A DNA stretch of 64,000 bases from Nocardia crassostreae (GCF_001613405.1 NZ_BDCH01000023.1:223530-287529); one strand, 5' to 3'; counted from the first letter of the stretch, positions 1-9,788 are shown. The notes: generated from the letters alone by a model not told the origin. Made by a program: numbers and translations.

Positions 1-3000
1 GCCGATGGCCACGCTCTGGTCGCGGACCGACGCGATGATGTGCGGGAGGTTCGGGTCGTCGAGGCCGTGCTGGGCGATCAGGCCGACGACGCTTTCGGCG
101 ACGGTCAACTGGCTGTCGAGGTAGCGGGAGTGCAGGGCGAGGTGTTGGGCGGCCGGATCCTCTCCGGGGTGGTTCCGGGGCTGGGGATGGGCGGTCATCG
201 GATGTTCCTCCTGAATGCTTTGTGCCACAGCGCCATTAACGGAGACCGGCGCCAGTGGGGCGACCGGATCGGCTGTGGGTCGGGCGGCGAGTTCGGCGAC
301 GCGGTAGCCGTCGCTCAGACCGTCCTGGTAGGCGGCGCGCCGGGCGGGCGAGATGTACTCGGGCGCGGAGAGGGTGACAGTCATACCTTTGCGCGCGGGC
401 TCTTCCGGAATCGGCGCGTCGTAGCGGTTGATGCCGGTCAGCTCGGCGCCCAGGACGGCGAGGTGTACGGCGGCCTGTTTGAGGGCGATATCCGAATCAC
501 CCAGCGGGCCACTGTCGGTCGGGATGGCGATGACATCGGTGTCGGGCAGGATGGCGCGAACCAAGCCGGTGAGAACCTGCTTGGGGCCGAATTCCACGAA
601 GACGGTCACGCCGTCCGCATGCATGGCGCGAACCGCCTCGACGAATTCCACCGGTCGAAGAAGCTGCTGGGCCAAGGTGTCGGCATTGGCGTCGGCATCC
701 GACGCGTACCCGGCGCCAGGACTGTTGGCGTAGACCCGCGCGGCGGGCGCGCCGATGCTGGCGGTGCGCAGTGCTTCTCGGAATTGCTCGACCGCGTGCC
801 CGACATAGGGCGTGTGGAAGGCCGCGGAGACCGGCAGCCGCCGCGCGGTGATGCGCTGTTCGGCGCACACCGCCACCAGCGCGTCCACGGCCTCCGTCCC
901 ACCACCGACGACCACCTGATCGGGCGCATTGTGGTTGCACACCACGACATCCGACGTCTCCGCGAGCGACTTCTCGACCACGTCCCGGCTCGCCGCGAGC
1001 GCCGCCATGGCACCGCTGTCAGCGCTGTCCCCGACCGGTGCCATGGCCGCGCCCCGCGCGCCCGCCAGGCGGAAGTAATCGTCGGTGGTCACCGCGTCGG
1101 CGGCCCACAGGGCGGTGAGCTCACCGAAGCTGTGTCCGAGGAAACCGTCGCACCGCAAACCGAGTTCGCGCAGGAACCGGAACTGCCCTGCCGACAGGGC
1201 ACCGATCGCGGGCTGCGCGTATTCGGTGCGCCGCAGCGTAGATTCCTGCTCCTGTCGCAACGCCGAGTCGAAGATCGTCGGCGGGAACGCCGCCCTCGCC
1301 AACCCCGGACTCCCGCCCGGGAACGCGGCATTCGCCTCATCGAAGGCGGCGGCCACGGTGGGCACATTCACCACCGCCTCCAGCCCCATATCCAGGTACT
1401 GACTGCCCTGCCCCGCGAACAGCGCACCGACCTTCAGCCCCGCCACCGCCGAACGCCGGTAGTACACACCCTGCGGCAGCACCCAATGGTCAGCGCTCGC
1501 ACCATCCCCCACGTCCGGATCCGGTCGCTCGCCCCCGCCAGCCGACAGCGCCGCGTCCCGGACATGCGCGTCCAGCGGCTCGACACCTGCCTCATCCGAC
1601 AGCTGTCCGGCTCCGACCGGCGTGTCCGTGCGATCGACGCCCAGATCAGCCGACGGTTTCCCGCCCCCGGTCTGTGTGTCCGGGCGGTCGATCACGGGAT
1701 CAGCCGACGACTGGCCGCCTCGGGCCTGGGCGGCTTGCGGGGCGGCTGTCAGCCCCGCTGACAGCCGCTCTATTGCCAGGCCGCGCAGTCGGTCGGCTGT
1801 GCTGTCTTCTGTCGCAACGAATCCCAGGCGGGCGTGCGAGGCGGGGATCGGTCCGCCCTCGGCGGCAGGGACGCCGGAGGTCAGGAGGGCCAGGAGGGCG
1901 GCGGGGGTTGGGGCGTGCCACAGGTGGGCGCGAGCCGTGCGGTGCAGGTTGCGCACGGCCGCGCGGTCGTCGTCGTATTCCTCGAGGACCATGTGGAAGT
2001 TGGTGCCGCCGAAGCCCATTGCGGAGGCGGCGGCTCGGCGGACCGGGTGGCGTGGGTCGCGGATCCAGGGGCGGAGTTTGACGTTCACGTAGAACGGGGC
2101 CGAGTCGAAATCTATGCCGCTGTTGGGTCGTTCCACGTTGATGGTTGGCGGAAATACCTTGTGGTACAGGGCCAGTGAGAGCTTCATGACGCTCGCGGCG
2201 CCCGCCGCGCCCTTGGTGTGGCCGATTTGGGACTTCACGCTGCCCAGCGCCGCACCGTGGCGGTCGGCGGCATTGTCGGTGAGCAACTCCCGCAGGGCGG
2301 TCAGCTCGGTGCGGTCGCCTACGGCGGTGCCGGTGGCGTGCGCCTCGAACAATGCCACCGATGCGGGTGAGCAGTCGGCGTCTTCGTAGGCGCGGTCGAG
2401 GGCGATGCGCTGGCCCTCGGCGCGCGGGGCGTAGATGCTCTTGGCGCGGCCGTCGCTGGAGGAGCCCAGGCCGCGGATGACCGCGTAGATGCGGTTGCCG
2501 TCGCGTTCGGCATCGGCCAGGCGGCGCAGGGCGAGCATGCCGATGCCCTCGCCGAGCAGGGTGCCGTCGGCGGCGTCAGAGAAGGGGCTGATCTTGTCCG
2601 TCTTGGACAGCGCACCGACCTTGCCGAAGGACATGTACACGAAAATGGTGTTCTCCGTGTCGACTCCGCCGGTGATCATCATATCGGCGCGGCCGTCCAC
2701 GAGTTCGGCGATGGCCATGCGCATGGCCGACAGCGAGGCGGCGCAGGCGGCGTCGACGGTGCAGTTCAGACCGCCCAGATCGAACCGGTTCGCCACCCGC
2801 CCCGCCACCACATTGGCGAGGAAGCCGGGGAAGGAGTTCTCCTCCCACGGCGCGAACGCCCGCACGTAGCGGTCGGCGATCTCCTCGGCGTCGGCCTGGG
2901 GCAGCCCCGCGGCCCGCACCACCTCTTCGAGGACCGGAGTCGACAGCCGCGCGGCCAGCGGATGCATCAACGGCACCGGTCCGGTGGTGCCCAGCACCAC

Positions 3001-3390
3001 GCCGGTCCGCTCGGGCCGATACCATTGCCCGGCTTCGACCCCGGTGTCCCACAGCAGATCTCGCGCAACCATCAGGTTCAGCGTCTGCATGGTGCTGGTC
3101 ACGTCGAGCTGATTGGGCGGCATGCCGAACTCGAGCGGATCGAATTCGACGTCCGGCAGAAAGGCCCCGCGCCGCGAATACGTCTTGTCCCGCGCTTCGG
3201 GATCCGGTTCGTAGTAGTCGGATACGCGCCAGCGCGATTCCGGCACCTCGGCGGTGCAGTCCAGGCCGTCGACAATGTTCTGCCAGTAGTCCCGGTGATT
3301 GCGGGCCATGGGGAACAAGCTGGACATGCCGACGATCGCGATCGGATTGTCGGCCAAGCGCCGTCCGATGCGCGTCATTTCCTCGCTCAC
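1..3390 (-). CDS. PfaA-like type I polyketide/polyunsaturated fatty acid synthase, KS-AT portion (partial)
   Basis: The reading frame stays open from a GTG at 3390 to the left edge (1130 codons visible), so the C-terminus is outside the window. An AGGAAGGAAG ribosome site precedes the GTG. A ketosynthase fills about residues 12-470, with Cys216 in VDAACAASL, His351 in EAHATGT and His391 in QIGHTKG; the 135/40 spacing is canonical. A Pro/Gly/Asp-rich linker leads to an acyltransferase from about residue 655 (AGQGSQ), with catalytic Ser754 in GHSFGEL. Family-defining blocks DYYEPDPEARDKTYSRRG and PDVEFDPLEFGMPPN in the KS resemble PfaA of PUFA/secondary-lipid synthases more than modular or enediyne synthases. 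Tandem ACPs and a KR would be expected next, off-window. It is the last visible gene of a co-directional group with SGNH hydrolase, FAD oxidoreductase and acyl ligase. The product is unknown. Confidence 0.9.
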   Translation of the reverse strand, partial: MSEEMTRIGRRLADNPIAIVGMSSLFPMARNHRDYWQNIVDGLDCTAEVPESRWRVSDYYEPDPEARDKTYSRRGAFLPDVEFDPLEFGMPPNQLDVTSTMQTLNLMVARDLLWDTGVEAGQWYRPERTGVVLGTTGPVPLMHPLAARLSTPVLEEVVRAAGLPQADAEEIADRYVRAFAPWEENSFPGFLANVVAGRVANRFDLGGLNCTVDAACAASLSAMRMAIAELVDGRADMMITGGVDTENTIFVYMSFGKVGALSKTDKISPFSDAADGTLLGEGIGMLALRRLADAERDGNRIYAVIRGLGSSSDGRAKSIYAPRAEGQRIALDRAYEDADCSPASVALFEAHATGTAVGDRTELTALRELLTDNAADRHGAALGSVKSQIGHTKGAAGAASVMKLSLALYHKVFPPTINVERPNSGIDFDSAPFYVNVKLRPWIRDPRHPVRRAAASAMGFGGTNFHMVLEEYDDDRAAVRNLHRTARAHLWHAPTPAALLALLTSGVPAAEGGPIPASHARLGFVATEDSTADRLRGLAIERLSAGLTAAPQAAQARGGQSSADPVIDRPDTQTGGGKPSADLGVDRTDTPVGAGQLSDEAGVEPLDAHVRDAALSAGGGERPDPDVGDGASADHWVLPQGVYYRRSAVAGLKVGALFAGQGSQYLDMGLEAVVNVPTVAAAFDEANAAFPGGSPGLARAAFPPTIFDSALRQEQESTLRRTEYAQPAIGALSAGQFRFLRELGLRCDGFLGHSFGELTALWAADAVTTDDYFRLAGARGAAMAPVGDSADSGAMAALAASRDVVEKSLAETSDVVVCNHNAPDQVVVGGGTEAVDALVAVCAEQRITARRLPVSAAFHTPYVGHAVEQFREALRTASIGAPAARVYANSPGAGYASDADANADTLAQQLLRPVEFVEAVRAMHADGVTVFVEFGPKQVLTGLVRAILPDTDVIAIPTDSGPLGDSDIALKQAAVHLAVLGAELTGINRYDAPIPEEPARKGMTVTLSAPEYISPARRAAYQDGLSDGYRVAELAARPTADPVAPLAPVSVNGAVAQSIQEEHPMTAHPQPRNHPGEDPAAQHLALHSRYLDSQLTVAESVVGLIAQHGLDDPNLPHIIASVRDQSVAIG

Positions 3391-3401
3391 GTTCTTCCTT
3401 C

Positions 3402-4016
3402 CTAGCTGGCCCAGGCCATGGCGGCGGGCATCCCGGCGGTCGCCAGCAGTGCGGCGACCTCCCGGGCGAACCACTGGTGCCCGCGCGGGCTGGGGTGCAG
3501 GCCGTCCGGTGACCACATATCCGGATCGGCCCATTCGGGGATGGTGGTGACGTCCAGGCACAGCGCTCCGGTGCGGGCGGTGGTCTCGCGCAGGGCATCG
3601 TTGGCCCAGTCGAAGCGCGACCGCAGCAGCGTCCGGAATGCCTCGGGGACAGGGAGATTGGCCGGGATATCGGCGTAGGTCGCGGTGAACACCACGGTGT
3701 CCATCCCGGTCAGGTGATCGAAGATGGTGCTCAGATTGCGTCGGAAACGCTGGGCGTCGAAGTCGCCGACGAGATCGTTGACGCCGACCACGACGCCGAT
3801 CACCGGCGCCTTGTTGGTGAGGGCACGGAACAGCTGATCCTCGACGACCTGCTGTGTGGTGGCTTGGTAGGCGCCCAGATTGCGCACCGAATCCCTGGGC
3901 AGGGCCAGTATTTCGGCCAATCGGGGCACCCAGCCGTACCAGTCGCCGCCGGGTGCGGCATCGCCTCGGCCTTCCACGAAACTGTCGCCGAGCGTGGTGA
4001 GTCTGATCGCGGGCAT
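3402..4016 (-). CDS. SGNH/GDSL-type hydrolase
   Basis: This 204-residue protein has the SGNH blocks in order: GDSFVEG near the N-terminus (nucleophile Ser in GDS), a Gly in block II (NLGAYQ), GVND (block III, Asn) and DGLHPSPRGH (block V, catalytic Asp and His). No signal peptide is evident, so it probably acts in the cytoplasm as an esterase or thioesterase. The ATG at 4016 is preceded by GGAG. The stop lies 11 bases before the synthase start, so it is almost certainly co-transcribed with it; release or editing of an acyl product is a reasonable but unproven role. Confidence 0.88.
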   Translation of the reverse strand: MPAIRLTTLGDSFVEGRGDAAPGGDWYGWVPRLAEILALPRDSVRNLGAYQATTQQVVEDQLFRALTNKAPVIGVVVGVNDLVGDFDAQRFRRNLSTIFDHLTGMDTVVFTATYADIPANLPVPEAFRTLLRSRFDWANDALRETTARTGALCLDVTTIPEWADPDMWSPDGLHPSPRGHQWFAREVAALLATAGMPAAMAWAS

Positions 4017-4046
4017 GGCACTCGTCTCCGGTTCGAAGGGGTCCGA

Positions 4047-5285
4047 TCAGGACGCGGTTTCGGGGTACATCCGATCCGCGCCCGGGGTTCCGGCCGCGTC
4101 GTAGAGGCTGGTCAGGTGATCGGGAGCGAAGAATTCCTTACCGTGCATACCGCCGCCGATGAGGGTGAAGAACCGGCTCAGGCCCAGTTCGCTCTCGCCC
4201 GCGGCGCGGAAGACGGTCTCGTAGAACGGCGGCGCCTTCAGCTCGGAGATCATGCAGGTGAAGTTGAAGGTGTCGGCGGTGTGCTCGTCACGGTAGGTCT
4301 CGTACTCGCGCACGGCCTCGTCGATGGGCTGCTCCCCGGCCAGTCCGGCGTGCAGCTTGTCGGCCAGCACCTCGGCGTAGATCAGGGCGTCGGAAATGCC
4401 CCAGCCGGTGAACGGATCCTTGTGGTATCCGGCATCGCCGACCAGCGCCCAGCCGGGCCCCGCGGAGCGGCGGTAGTAGTTGTCCGGGTAGCGCATGGCG
4501 CGGAATCGTTCGACGCGTTTTCCGCTGTCGCGCAGCTGCTCACCGAAATCCGGGCGGATCTGATCGAACACCTGCTGGAAGTTGCCCTCCACATCGGTGC
4601 GGAAATCGGCGAAGCGATCGATCTTGCGCATGACGGTGACCAGATGCTGATTGTCATTGGTCGGCCAGGCGCCGAACTGCTGCAGATCGAATCCGGTCCA
4701 GTGGTGGAATTCCCAATCCAGGCCGTCGTAGTAGCTGTAGTAGACGAAGCAGGACGCCGGGAGCACCTTGTGGTATTCGGCCTCGACCAGATCGCCGATG
4801 GTGGAATTGCGGCCGTCCGCGCCGACCACATAGGCGGACCGGAATTCCTGTTCGGCGCCGTCGGCGGCATTGCCCTGCACACCGATCACCCGCCCGTCCT
4901 CCCACAGCAGCCCGGTGACGGTGAAACCCTCGATCACCTCGGCTACGGCCTGGCGGGCGGCATCGACCAGCAGGCCGTCCAGCACGGTGCGCCGCGGGGC
5001 ATACACCTCATCGATGCCCTCGACCTCGGCGAACCCGCGCAGCGTAATTCCGGTGTAGGAGAAGTTGAGCCGCCGGATGGGGGTCACGCCGGTGGCGACC
5101 AGCTTGTCCAGCAGGCCCCATTCCTTCAGCCGCGCCACACCGACCTGGTGAATGTAATGCGTGGAGACGGTATCGCTGGGAAAGGTCACCCGGTCGACCA
5201 GCAGCACGCGATGGCCTTTCCGGGCGAGCAGCATGGCCACGGGCGAACCGGCGCAGCGAGCGCCGACCACGATGACGTCGTACAT
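4047..5285 (-). CDS. FAD-dependent oxidoreductase, PHBH/halogenase-like fold
   Basis: This 412-residue flavoprotein begins with a Rossmann dinucleotide-binding motif (VVGARCAGSPVA), has the DG motif (VVGADGRNS) in the middle and the GD motif (LVGDAGYHKDPFTGWG) near residue 300 that contacts FAD ribose. These define the p-hydroxybenzoate hydroxylase-fold family, which also covers geranylgeranyl reductases and flavin halogenases. Substrate cannot be read from sequence. The start ATG has GGGAGA upstream. It lies between the SGNH hydrolase and the acyl ligase on one strand with short gaps, so it likely oxidises or reduces the lipid/polyketide product of the cluster. Confidence 0.88.
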   Translation of the reverse strand: MYDVIVVGARCAGSPVAMLLARKGHRVLLVDRVTFPSDTVSTHYIHQVGVARLKEWGLLDKLVATGVTPIRRLNFSYTGITLRGFAEVEGIDEVYAPRRTVLDGLLVDAARQAVAEVIEGFTVTGLLWEDGRVIGVQGNAADGAEQEFRSAYVVGADGRNSTIGDLVEAEYHKVLPASCFVYYSYYDGLDWEFHHWTGFDLQQFGAWPTNDNQHLVTVMRKIDRFADFRTDVEGNFQQVFDQIRPDFGEQLRDSGKRVERFRAMRYPDNYYRRSAGPGWALVGDAGYHKDPFTGWGISDALIYAEVLADKLHAGLAGEQPIDEAVREYETYRDEHTADTFNFTCMISELKAPPFYETVFRAAGESELGLSRFFTLIGGGMHGKEFFAPDHLTSLYDAAGTPGADRMYPETAS

Positions 5286-5315
5286 GGAATTTCTCCCTGT
5301 GATTTCAGAAGTGAA

Positions 5316-7091
5316 CTAGGAGTGATAAAGAGCCGCGATATCGCCCGCGTAGGCCTGTTCGATCACGACGCGGCGCAATTTGAACGAGGGCGTGAGCTGA
5401 CCGTTCTCGACCGTGAAATCACCGGCCACCAGCCGGAATTCGCGAATCGATTCGGCCCGCGAGACCAGCGAGTTGGCGTCGTCGATCGCCGCCGCCACCG
5501 CGGCCTTCACCTCGTCGTGCCGATGCCAGCCCTGCTGCGGCACTTCGAGATTCCGCTCGATGGCCCACGCCACCACGGCGGCGGGATCGAGGGTGACCAG
5601 CGCGGTCACGAACGAGCGCGCCTCGCCGAGCACCATGCAGTTGCTCACCAGCGGGTGCAGCCGCACCCGGTCCTCGAGCGGCGTCGGCGAGACGTTCTTG
5701 CCCCCGCTGGTCACCAGGATCTCCTTGCGACGGCCGGTGATGTAGACGTAGCCGTCCGCGTCGACGGCACCGAGATCGCCGGTGTGCAAACAGGTTTCGG
5801 CCGCGATGGTGTTCGGCCAATAGCCGGGCGAGGTATTGAGCCCGGACACCAGCACCTCGCCGTCGGCGGCGATACCCACCGTGGTGCCGGGGACCGGGCG
5901 GCCCACGCTGCCGTGCCGGTTGGCGTGCACCTCGTTGATGGTCACCGCCGTCGCCGATTCGGTCAGCCCGTACGCACCCAGACTCTGGATGCCGACTCCG
6001 GCGTAGAACGCGTCGGTGGTGGCGTCGAGGGATGCGCCACCGCTGATCACGTACCGGCACTGGCCACCGAAAACCGCTCGGACGGCGGCGAATACGGTGT
6101 CGTTCAAGCTGCGATGCCGCCCGGCGAGGCCGGGATCGACGGCATCGGACTCGAACAGCGCCCGCCCGTAGTCGACCGCGACCTGTTCCGCGGCGGCGCC
6201 GATGGCCCCGCGGCAGCGCTTGCTAATCTTCTCCAGCCCGTAGGGCACCAGCGCCAGGAAGGTGGGGCGGAACCCGGGCAGTGCCTCCATCAGATCCGGA
6301 ATGCCCGCGAGCAGAACGGTTTTGGATCCGCCGTGCAGGCAGGTCAGGAGCACGGTCCGGCCGAAGATGTGCGAGAGCGGCAATGCCAGCAGAGTCGCGG
6401 CGTCGGGGGCGCGGAACAGCTCGGGCAGATGCCGCACGGTATTCGCCGAGGAAGCGAACATTTTGCGATGCGTCAGCACGCAGCCCTTGGGCATTACCGT
6501 GGTCCCGCTGGTGTACACGATGGTCGCCACGGCCTCGGCCCGCACCACCGCACCGCGTCCGGTGAAGGCATCCATCGAGGCGATCGCACCGGGCGCGTCG
6601 GTGAGCAGCCGCACCGGCGCGCGCCACCGCGCCTCGCCCAGCCGCGCCAGCACGTCACGCTGCTCGACGGTCTCCGCGAACCCGTACGCCGCACCGGAAT
6701 CGGCCAGAATATGCGCGATCTGCTGCTCGGAGGCGGTCGGATAGACCGGCACCACGATCGCGCCGATGCTCAGCGCGGCGAAGTCGGCGACCACCCACTC
6801 ATAGCTGTTGCGCCCCAGGATGGCCACGCGATCCCCGTGCCCGACACCGGATTCGATGAGCGCACGAGCGAGTGCGACGACATCACCGCGGAATTCACCC
6901 CAGGCGATCTCGTCCCATCCGCTCTCGGTGCGGCGGCACAGGATCGGCCGATGGGGCGTGCGCTGCGCACCCTCGGCGACAACATGGAACAGGCCGACCT
7001 CATCCGGGAGCACATCGGCGTCGGCACGGCCGTGGGAGACCGCCGACAGATCGGGATCGTCGACGGATGTGGACAGCAACACGGTAACCAC
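5316..7091 (-). CDS. Long-chain acyl-CoA ligase / AMP-forming synthetase (FAA1-like)
   Basis: A 591-residue ANL-superfamily enzyme that activates a carboxylic acid with ATP. The P-loop-like motif YTSGTTVMPKGC lies near residue 195, the YGLTESAT motif in the middle, and the C-terminal hinge RRKEILVTSGGKNVSP is of the long-chain FadD15/FAA1 type. The GTG at 7091 is the only start compatible with the N-terminal domain, although its ribosome site is weak. It is co-directional with the synthase group and may load a starter acid or activate the product for transfer. The exact acyl substrate is unknown. Confidence 0.9.
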   Translation of the reverse strand: MVTVLLSTSVDDPDLSAVSHGRADADVLPDEVGLFHVVAEGAQRTPHRPILCRRTESGWDEIAWGEFRGDVVALARALIESGVGHGDRVAILGRNSYEWVVADFAALSIGAIVVPVYPTASEQQIAHILADSGAAYGFAETVEQRDVLARLGEARWRAPVRLLTDAPGAIASMDAFTGRGAVVRAEAVATIVYTSGTTVMPKGCVLTHRKMFASSANTVRHLPELFRAPDAATLLALPLSHIFGRTVLLTCLHGGSKTVLLAGIPDLMEALPGFRPTFLALVPYGLEKISKRCRGAIGAAAEQVAVDYGRALFESDAVDPGLAGRHRSLNDTVFAAVRAVFGGQCRYVISGGASLDATTDAFYAGVGIQSLGAYGLTESATAVTINEVHANRHGSVGRPVPGTTVGIAADGEVLVSGLNTSPGYWPNTIAAETCLHTGDLGAVDADGYVYITGRRKEILVTSGGKNVSPTPLEDRVRLHPLVSNCMVLGEARSFVTALVTLDPAAVVAWAIERNLEVPQQGWHRHDEVKAAVAAAIDDANSLVSRAESIREFRLVAGDFTVENGQLTPSFKLRRVVIEQAYAGDIAALYHS

Positions 7092-7135
7092 CTAATTGTT
7101 TTCATCGACTTCGGTGCTCGCCGCGCGGATCGGAA

Positions 7136-7774
7136 TTATCCGGCGGCCAATATCCGATCGAGTTGTTCGAGGGTTTCGGTATTTCCGCGGTGCACGATCG
7201 CCTGCCAGCCGACCGCTGCGGCGGCCTGGCAATTGCGTTCACTGTCATCGATGAGCAGGCAGCGCGCGGCGGGCACGCCGAGGACGCCCTCGGCAATGCG
7301 GAATATCTCGGAATCAGGTTTGCGGACACCGTATTCGTGCGATCGCACGATCGCCTCGAAAACGGTGGCATCGGGAATCAGCCGGGCGCGATAGGGTTCC
7401 CATTCACGCACGCTATTGGTGAGCATGGCCAACCGGCGCCGCGCATCGGTGCGCAGGACCAGGGCGTCGCACAGTTCACCATTGAAACTGCGCTCGCCGT
7501 ACCATAATTCGCTGAAGCGGCCGAGATCGGCGTGCGGCCGCCAGTCCGGGGCCAGCCGCGCCGTCACGCGGGCGCCCCATTCGATTTCGTTCAGGCAGCC
7601 GGTCTCCAGTGGCGCCAGTCCGTCGCCGCCGAATTCGGCGGCGACGGCCGTGCAGGCCCGCAGCAGCGTTTCGGCGGGGACCGCGCACTGCGCGGCCACC
7701 CGCTCGAATACGTCCGCCACCGGGTCGGTGAGCACTCCACCGAAATCGCACCAGATGACCAGTTCGCCGATCAC
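7136..7774 (-). CDS. HAD-superfamily hydrolase
   Basis: A 212-residue HAD family protein with a variant motif I, DFGGVLTD, in which the second catalytic Asp is replaced by Gly, as in the HAD-IA subgroup that includes the epoxide hydrolase N-terminal domain. Motif II is MLTNS; motif III/IV is KPDSEIFRIA followed by LLIDDSERN. It starts with GTG and has no strong ribosome site. It is 44 bases upstream of the acyl ligase on the same strand and may be the first gene of the lipid cluster. A phosphatase role is uncertain because of the Gly substitution. Confidence 0.83.
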   Translation of the reverse strand: MIGELVIWCDFGGVLTDPVADVFERVAAQCAVPAETLLRACTAVAAEFGGDGLAPLETGCLNEIEWGARVTARLAPDWRPHADLGRFSELWYGERSFNGELCDALVLRTDARRRLAMLTNSVREWEPYRARLIPDATVFEAIVRSHEYGVRKPDSEIFRIAEGVLGVPAARCLLIDDSERNCQAAAAVGWQAIVHRGNTETLEQLDRILAAG

Positions 7775-7841
7775 GAACTCAGTCTCACCGCGCCCACGCC
7801 GCTCGGCAATGCCGAGAATTCATTCGCTCGGTTGGCGATTC

Positions 7842-8774
7842 CTATTGCACCAGACCGGATTCCATCCGCATTGCGGATTCCAATGGCCGCGCCGATTCGA
7901 TGCAACCGAGGAAGGAGCGCACGATCGGGCGGGTGTCGTCCGAACGCCACACCACGCACAGTTCGACCGTCGGCACCGGATCGTGCAGTGCCACCATGAC
8001 GGTCTGGTTGTAGCCCGCGGCGGGCGTGGCCCCGGCGCGCAGCGAGGACGCGAAGCCGACCATGGGTTTGACCGACACCATGATGGCCGTGGCATTGGGA
8101 TCGTCGAGCTGATGCTCGACATTGAGCTTGATCCCGCTGCGTTCGGCCGCATTGTGGATGGCGTCGTACATGGCCGGGCACTGCTGGCATTCGAACAGAA
8201 TGCAGGACTGGCTGGCCAGCTCGCTGAACGGGGTCCGCGAGCGGCGCGCCCAGCTGTGCCCGCGCCCGACCACCGCCACCAGCGGCACTTGGATCATTGG
8301 GCGGCAATGGAATTCGGTCGAGGCCGGTCGTCCGTAGACCAGCCCCACATCCAGTGCTCCCGAGGACAGCGCGGCCAGCTGCGGGCCGGTGCGCTGTTCC
8401 ACCAGGTTGATATTGACATTGGGGAGAATGGCGTGCATCCGCGCCAGCGCCGCAGGCAGAATGCGTTGTCCGGCGGCGAAGTTGTACCCGATGCGCAGGG
8501 TACCGGCGCGGCCCAAGGCCACCTCCCGCACCGCCGAACGGGCCTCTTCGGTCTGGGCGATGATGCTGCGCGCCAGGTCGCACAGCACCTCCCCCGCCGG
8601 TGTGAGGTTGACCTGGTGGGAGCTGCGCTCCACCAGTTGGACACCGACACTGCGTTCCAGCCGCTGAATCTGCTGGCTGAGTGAGGGTTGGGCCAGATGT
8701 AGACGGGCAGCCGCGCGACCGAAATGTAGTTCTTCCGCCACGGCCAGGAAAGACACCAAGAGTCTGAGCTCCAT
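7842..8774 (-). CDS. LysR-family transcriptional regulator
   Basis: 310 residues with the typical N-terminal winged helix (residues about 1-60, containing HFGRAAARLHLAQPSLSQQIQRLE-type sequence) and a periplasmic-binding-like effector domain (residues about 90-300). The ATG at 8774 is preceded by GGGAGGT, a strong ribosome site. It is transcribed in the same direction as its neighbours rather than divergently, so its target could be the lipid cluster to its left or the ABC operon to its right. The effector is unknown. Confidence 0.92.
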   Translation of the reverse strand: MELRLLVSFLAVAEELHFGRAAARLHLAQPSLSQQIQRLERSVGVQLVERSSHQVNLTPAGEVLCDLARSIIAQTEEARSAVREVALGRAGTLRIGYNFAAGQRILPAALARMHAILPNVNINLVEQRTGPQLAALSSGALDVGLVYGRPASTEFHCRPMIQVPLVAVVGRGHSWARRSRTPFSELASQSCILFECQQCPAMYDAIHNAAERSGIKLNVEHQLDDPNATAIMVSVKPMVGFASSLRAGATPAAGYNQTVMVALHDPVPTVELCVVWRSDDTRPIVRSFLGCIESARPLESAMRMESGLVQ

Positions 8775-8886
8775 GCTTACCTCCCCTTCGGGATGGAGAT
8801 CAGCGTATCCGGTCCGCGTAACGACGGGTGAACCATGCGAACGACCGGGTGAACGGTCGGCTATTCCTCAGCTGCCGCGCCGCGCC

Positions 8887-9711
8887 TCAGCTACCGACAT
8901 CACACACCAGGCCCGGATGCGCCAACCGCACGCGACCCGGGAAAAGCTGTGTGGCTTCGGCCAACCGGGCCTTGAGCCACACCTCGTCGCTGGTGGGCAG
9001 ATGGGTGAGCAGCAGTTCGTGCGCACCCGCCGCGGCGGCCGCGCGGGCGGCGTCGGCGGCGCACAGGTGACCGTGCGCGCCGCGGTCGGTGCGTTCCAGG
9101 CTGGCCTCGGCCAGGAACAGATCCACATCGGCGGCGAGGCGTTCCAGCGCGACCGAGACGCCGGTGTCGCCGGTGCAGGCCATGGAGCCGGAGGGTCCGC
9201 AGATGCGCATGCCGCAATTGGGTTTGGCGTGCGGCAGTGCGATGAACTCACACGTGTGCTCGCCGATGGCGACGGTCTCGTCGGGCCGGTATTCGCGAAC
9301 GTCGAAGGCGGCCTCGAAGACTCGGTCCAGGACCGGCAGGGTTTCGGTGGTGAGCGCCGAGGCGAGGGTGTCCAGGATCGGGCGCGCGCCCGCCGGGACG
9401 TAGAGCGGGATCTGCGGCAGCCGGTCCGGGGTGTCGGCGAACCAGTTCTCGAAACCCGGATACTTCGCCAGCGCGAACGGAGCCAGCAGGGCCTTGCCCA
9501 GCGGCAGTAGATCGTAGCAGTGGTCGATGTGCAGGTGGCTGATGATCACCGCGTCCAGGACCGCCGGGGAGCGATCGGCGGTGAGCGCGGTGGCGATGCC
9601 GGGACCGCAATCCAGCAGGATCCGGCTGGCGCCGGTGTCCACCAGATAGCCGGAACTGGGCTGACCGTCCGCGGGCATGCCCGCTCGGCAGCCGAGCACA
9701 GTGAGTTGCAT
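8887..9711 (-). CDS. Metallo-beta-lactamase-fold hydrolase (RNase Z/phosphodiesterase-like)
   Basis: This 274-residue protein has the metal-binding signature SHLHIDHC (HxHxDH) around residue 80, a further metal Asp in CTGDTG, and a late His in LLTHLP. The ATG at 9711 with GGAGAATCGT upstream is preferred over longer in-frame starts. It follows the ABC permease gene by 77 bases on the same strand and is probably the last gene of the transporter operon. A phosphodiesterase acting on the imported compound fits this context but is only inferred. Confidence 0.85.
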   Translation of the reverse strand: MQLTVLGCRAGMPADGQPSSGYLVDTGASRILLDCGPGIATALTADRSPAVLDAVIISHLHIDHCYDLLPLGKALLAPFALAKYPGFENWFADTPDRLPQIPLYVPAGARPILDTLASALTTETLPVLDRVFEAAFDVREYRPDETVAIGEHTCEFIALPHAKPNCGMRICGPSGSMACTGDTGVSVALERLAADVDLFLAEASLERTDRGAHGHLCAADAARAAAAAGAHELLLTHLPTSDEVWLKARLAEATQLFPGRVRLAHPGLVCDVGS

Positions 9712-9788
9712 ACGATTCTCCGTTCGAAGGGTGCGCAAAACGACATTGCGCGGAGACAGAGGCGGCCGGGACCCACCGGCCGGAGGAG

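Noticed and set aside
40..1761. Long plus-strand open frame of 573 codons at the left edge
   Set aside because: It is the antisense of the KS-AT synthase, has no domain similarity and is Arg/Gly-rich as expected of a GC-rich shadow frame.
3714..7394. Plus-strand open frame of 1226 codons
   Set aside because: It lies antisense to four clear genes (SGNH, FAD oxidoreductase, acyl ligase, HAD) with all catalytic motifs on the minus strand; long antisense frames are common at high GC.
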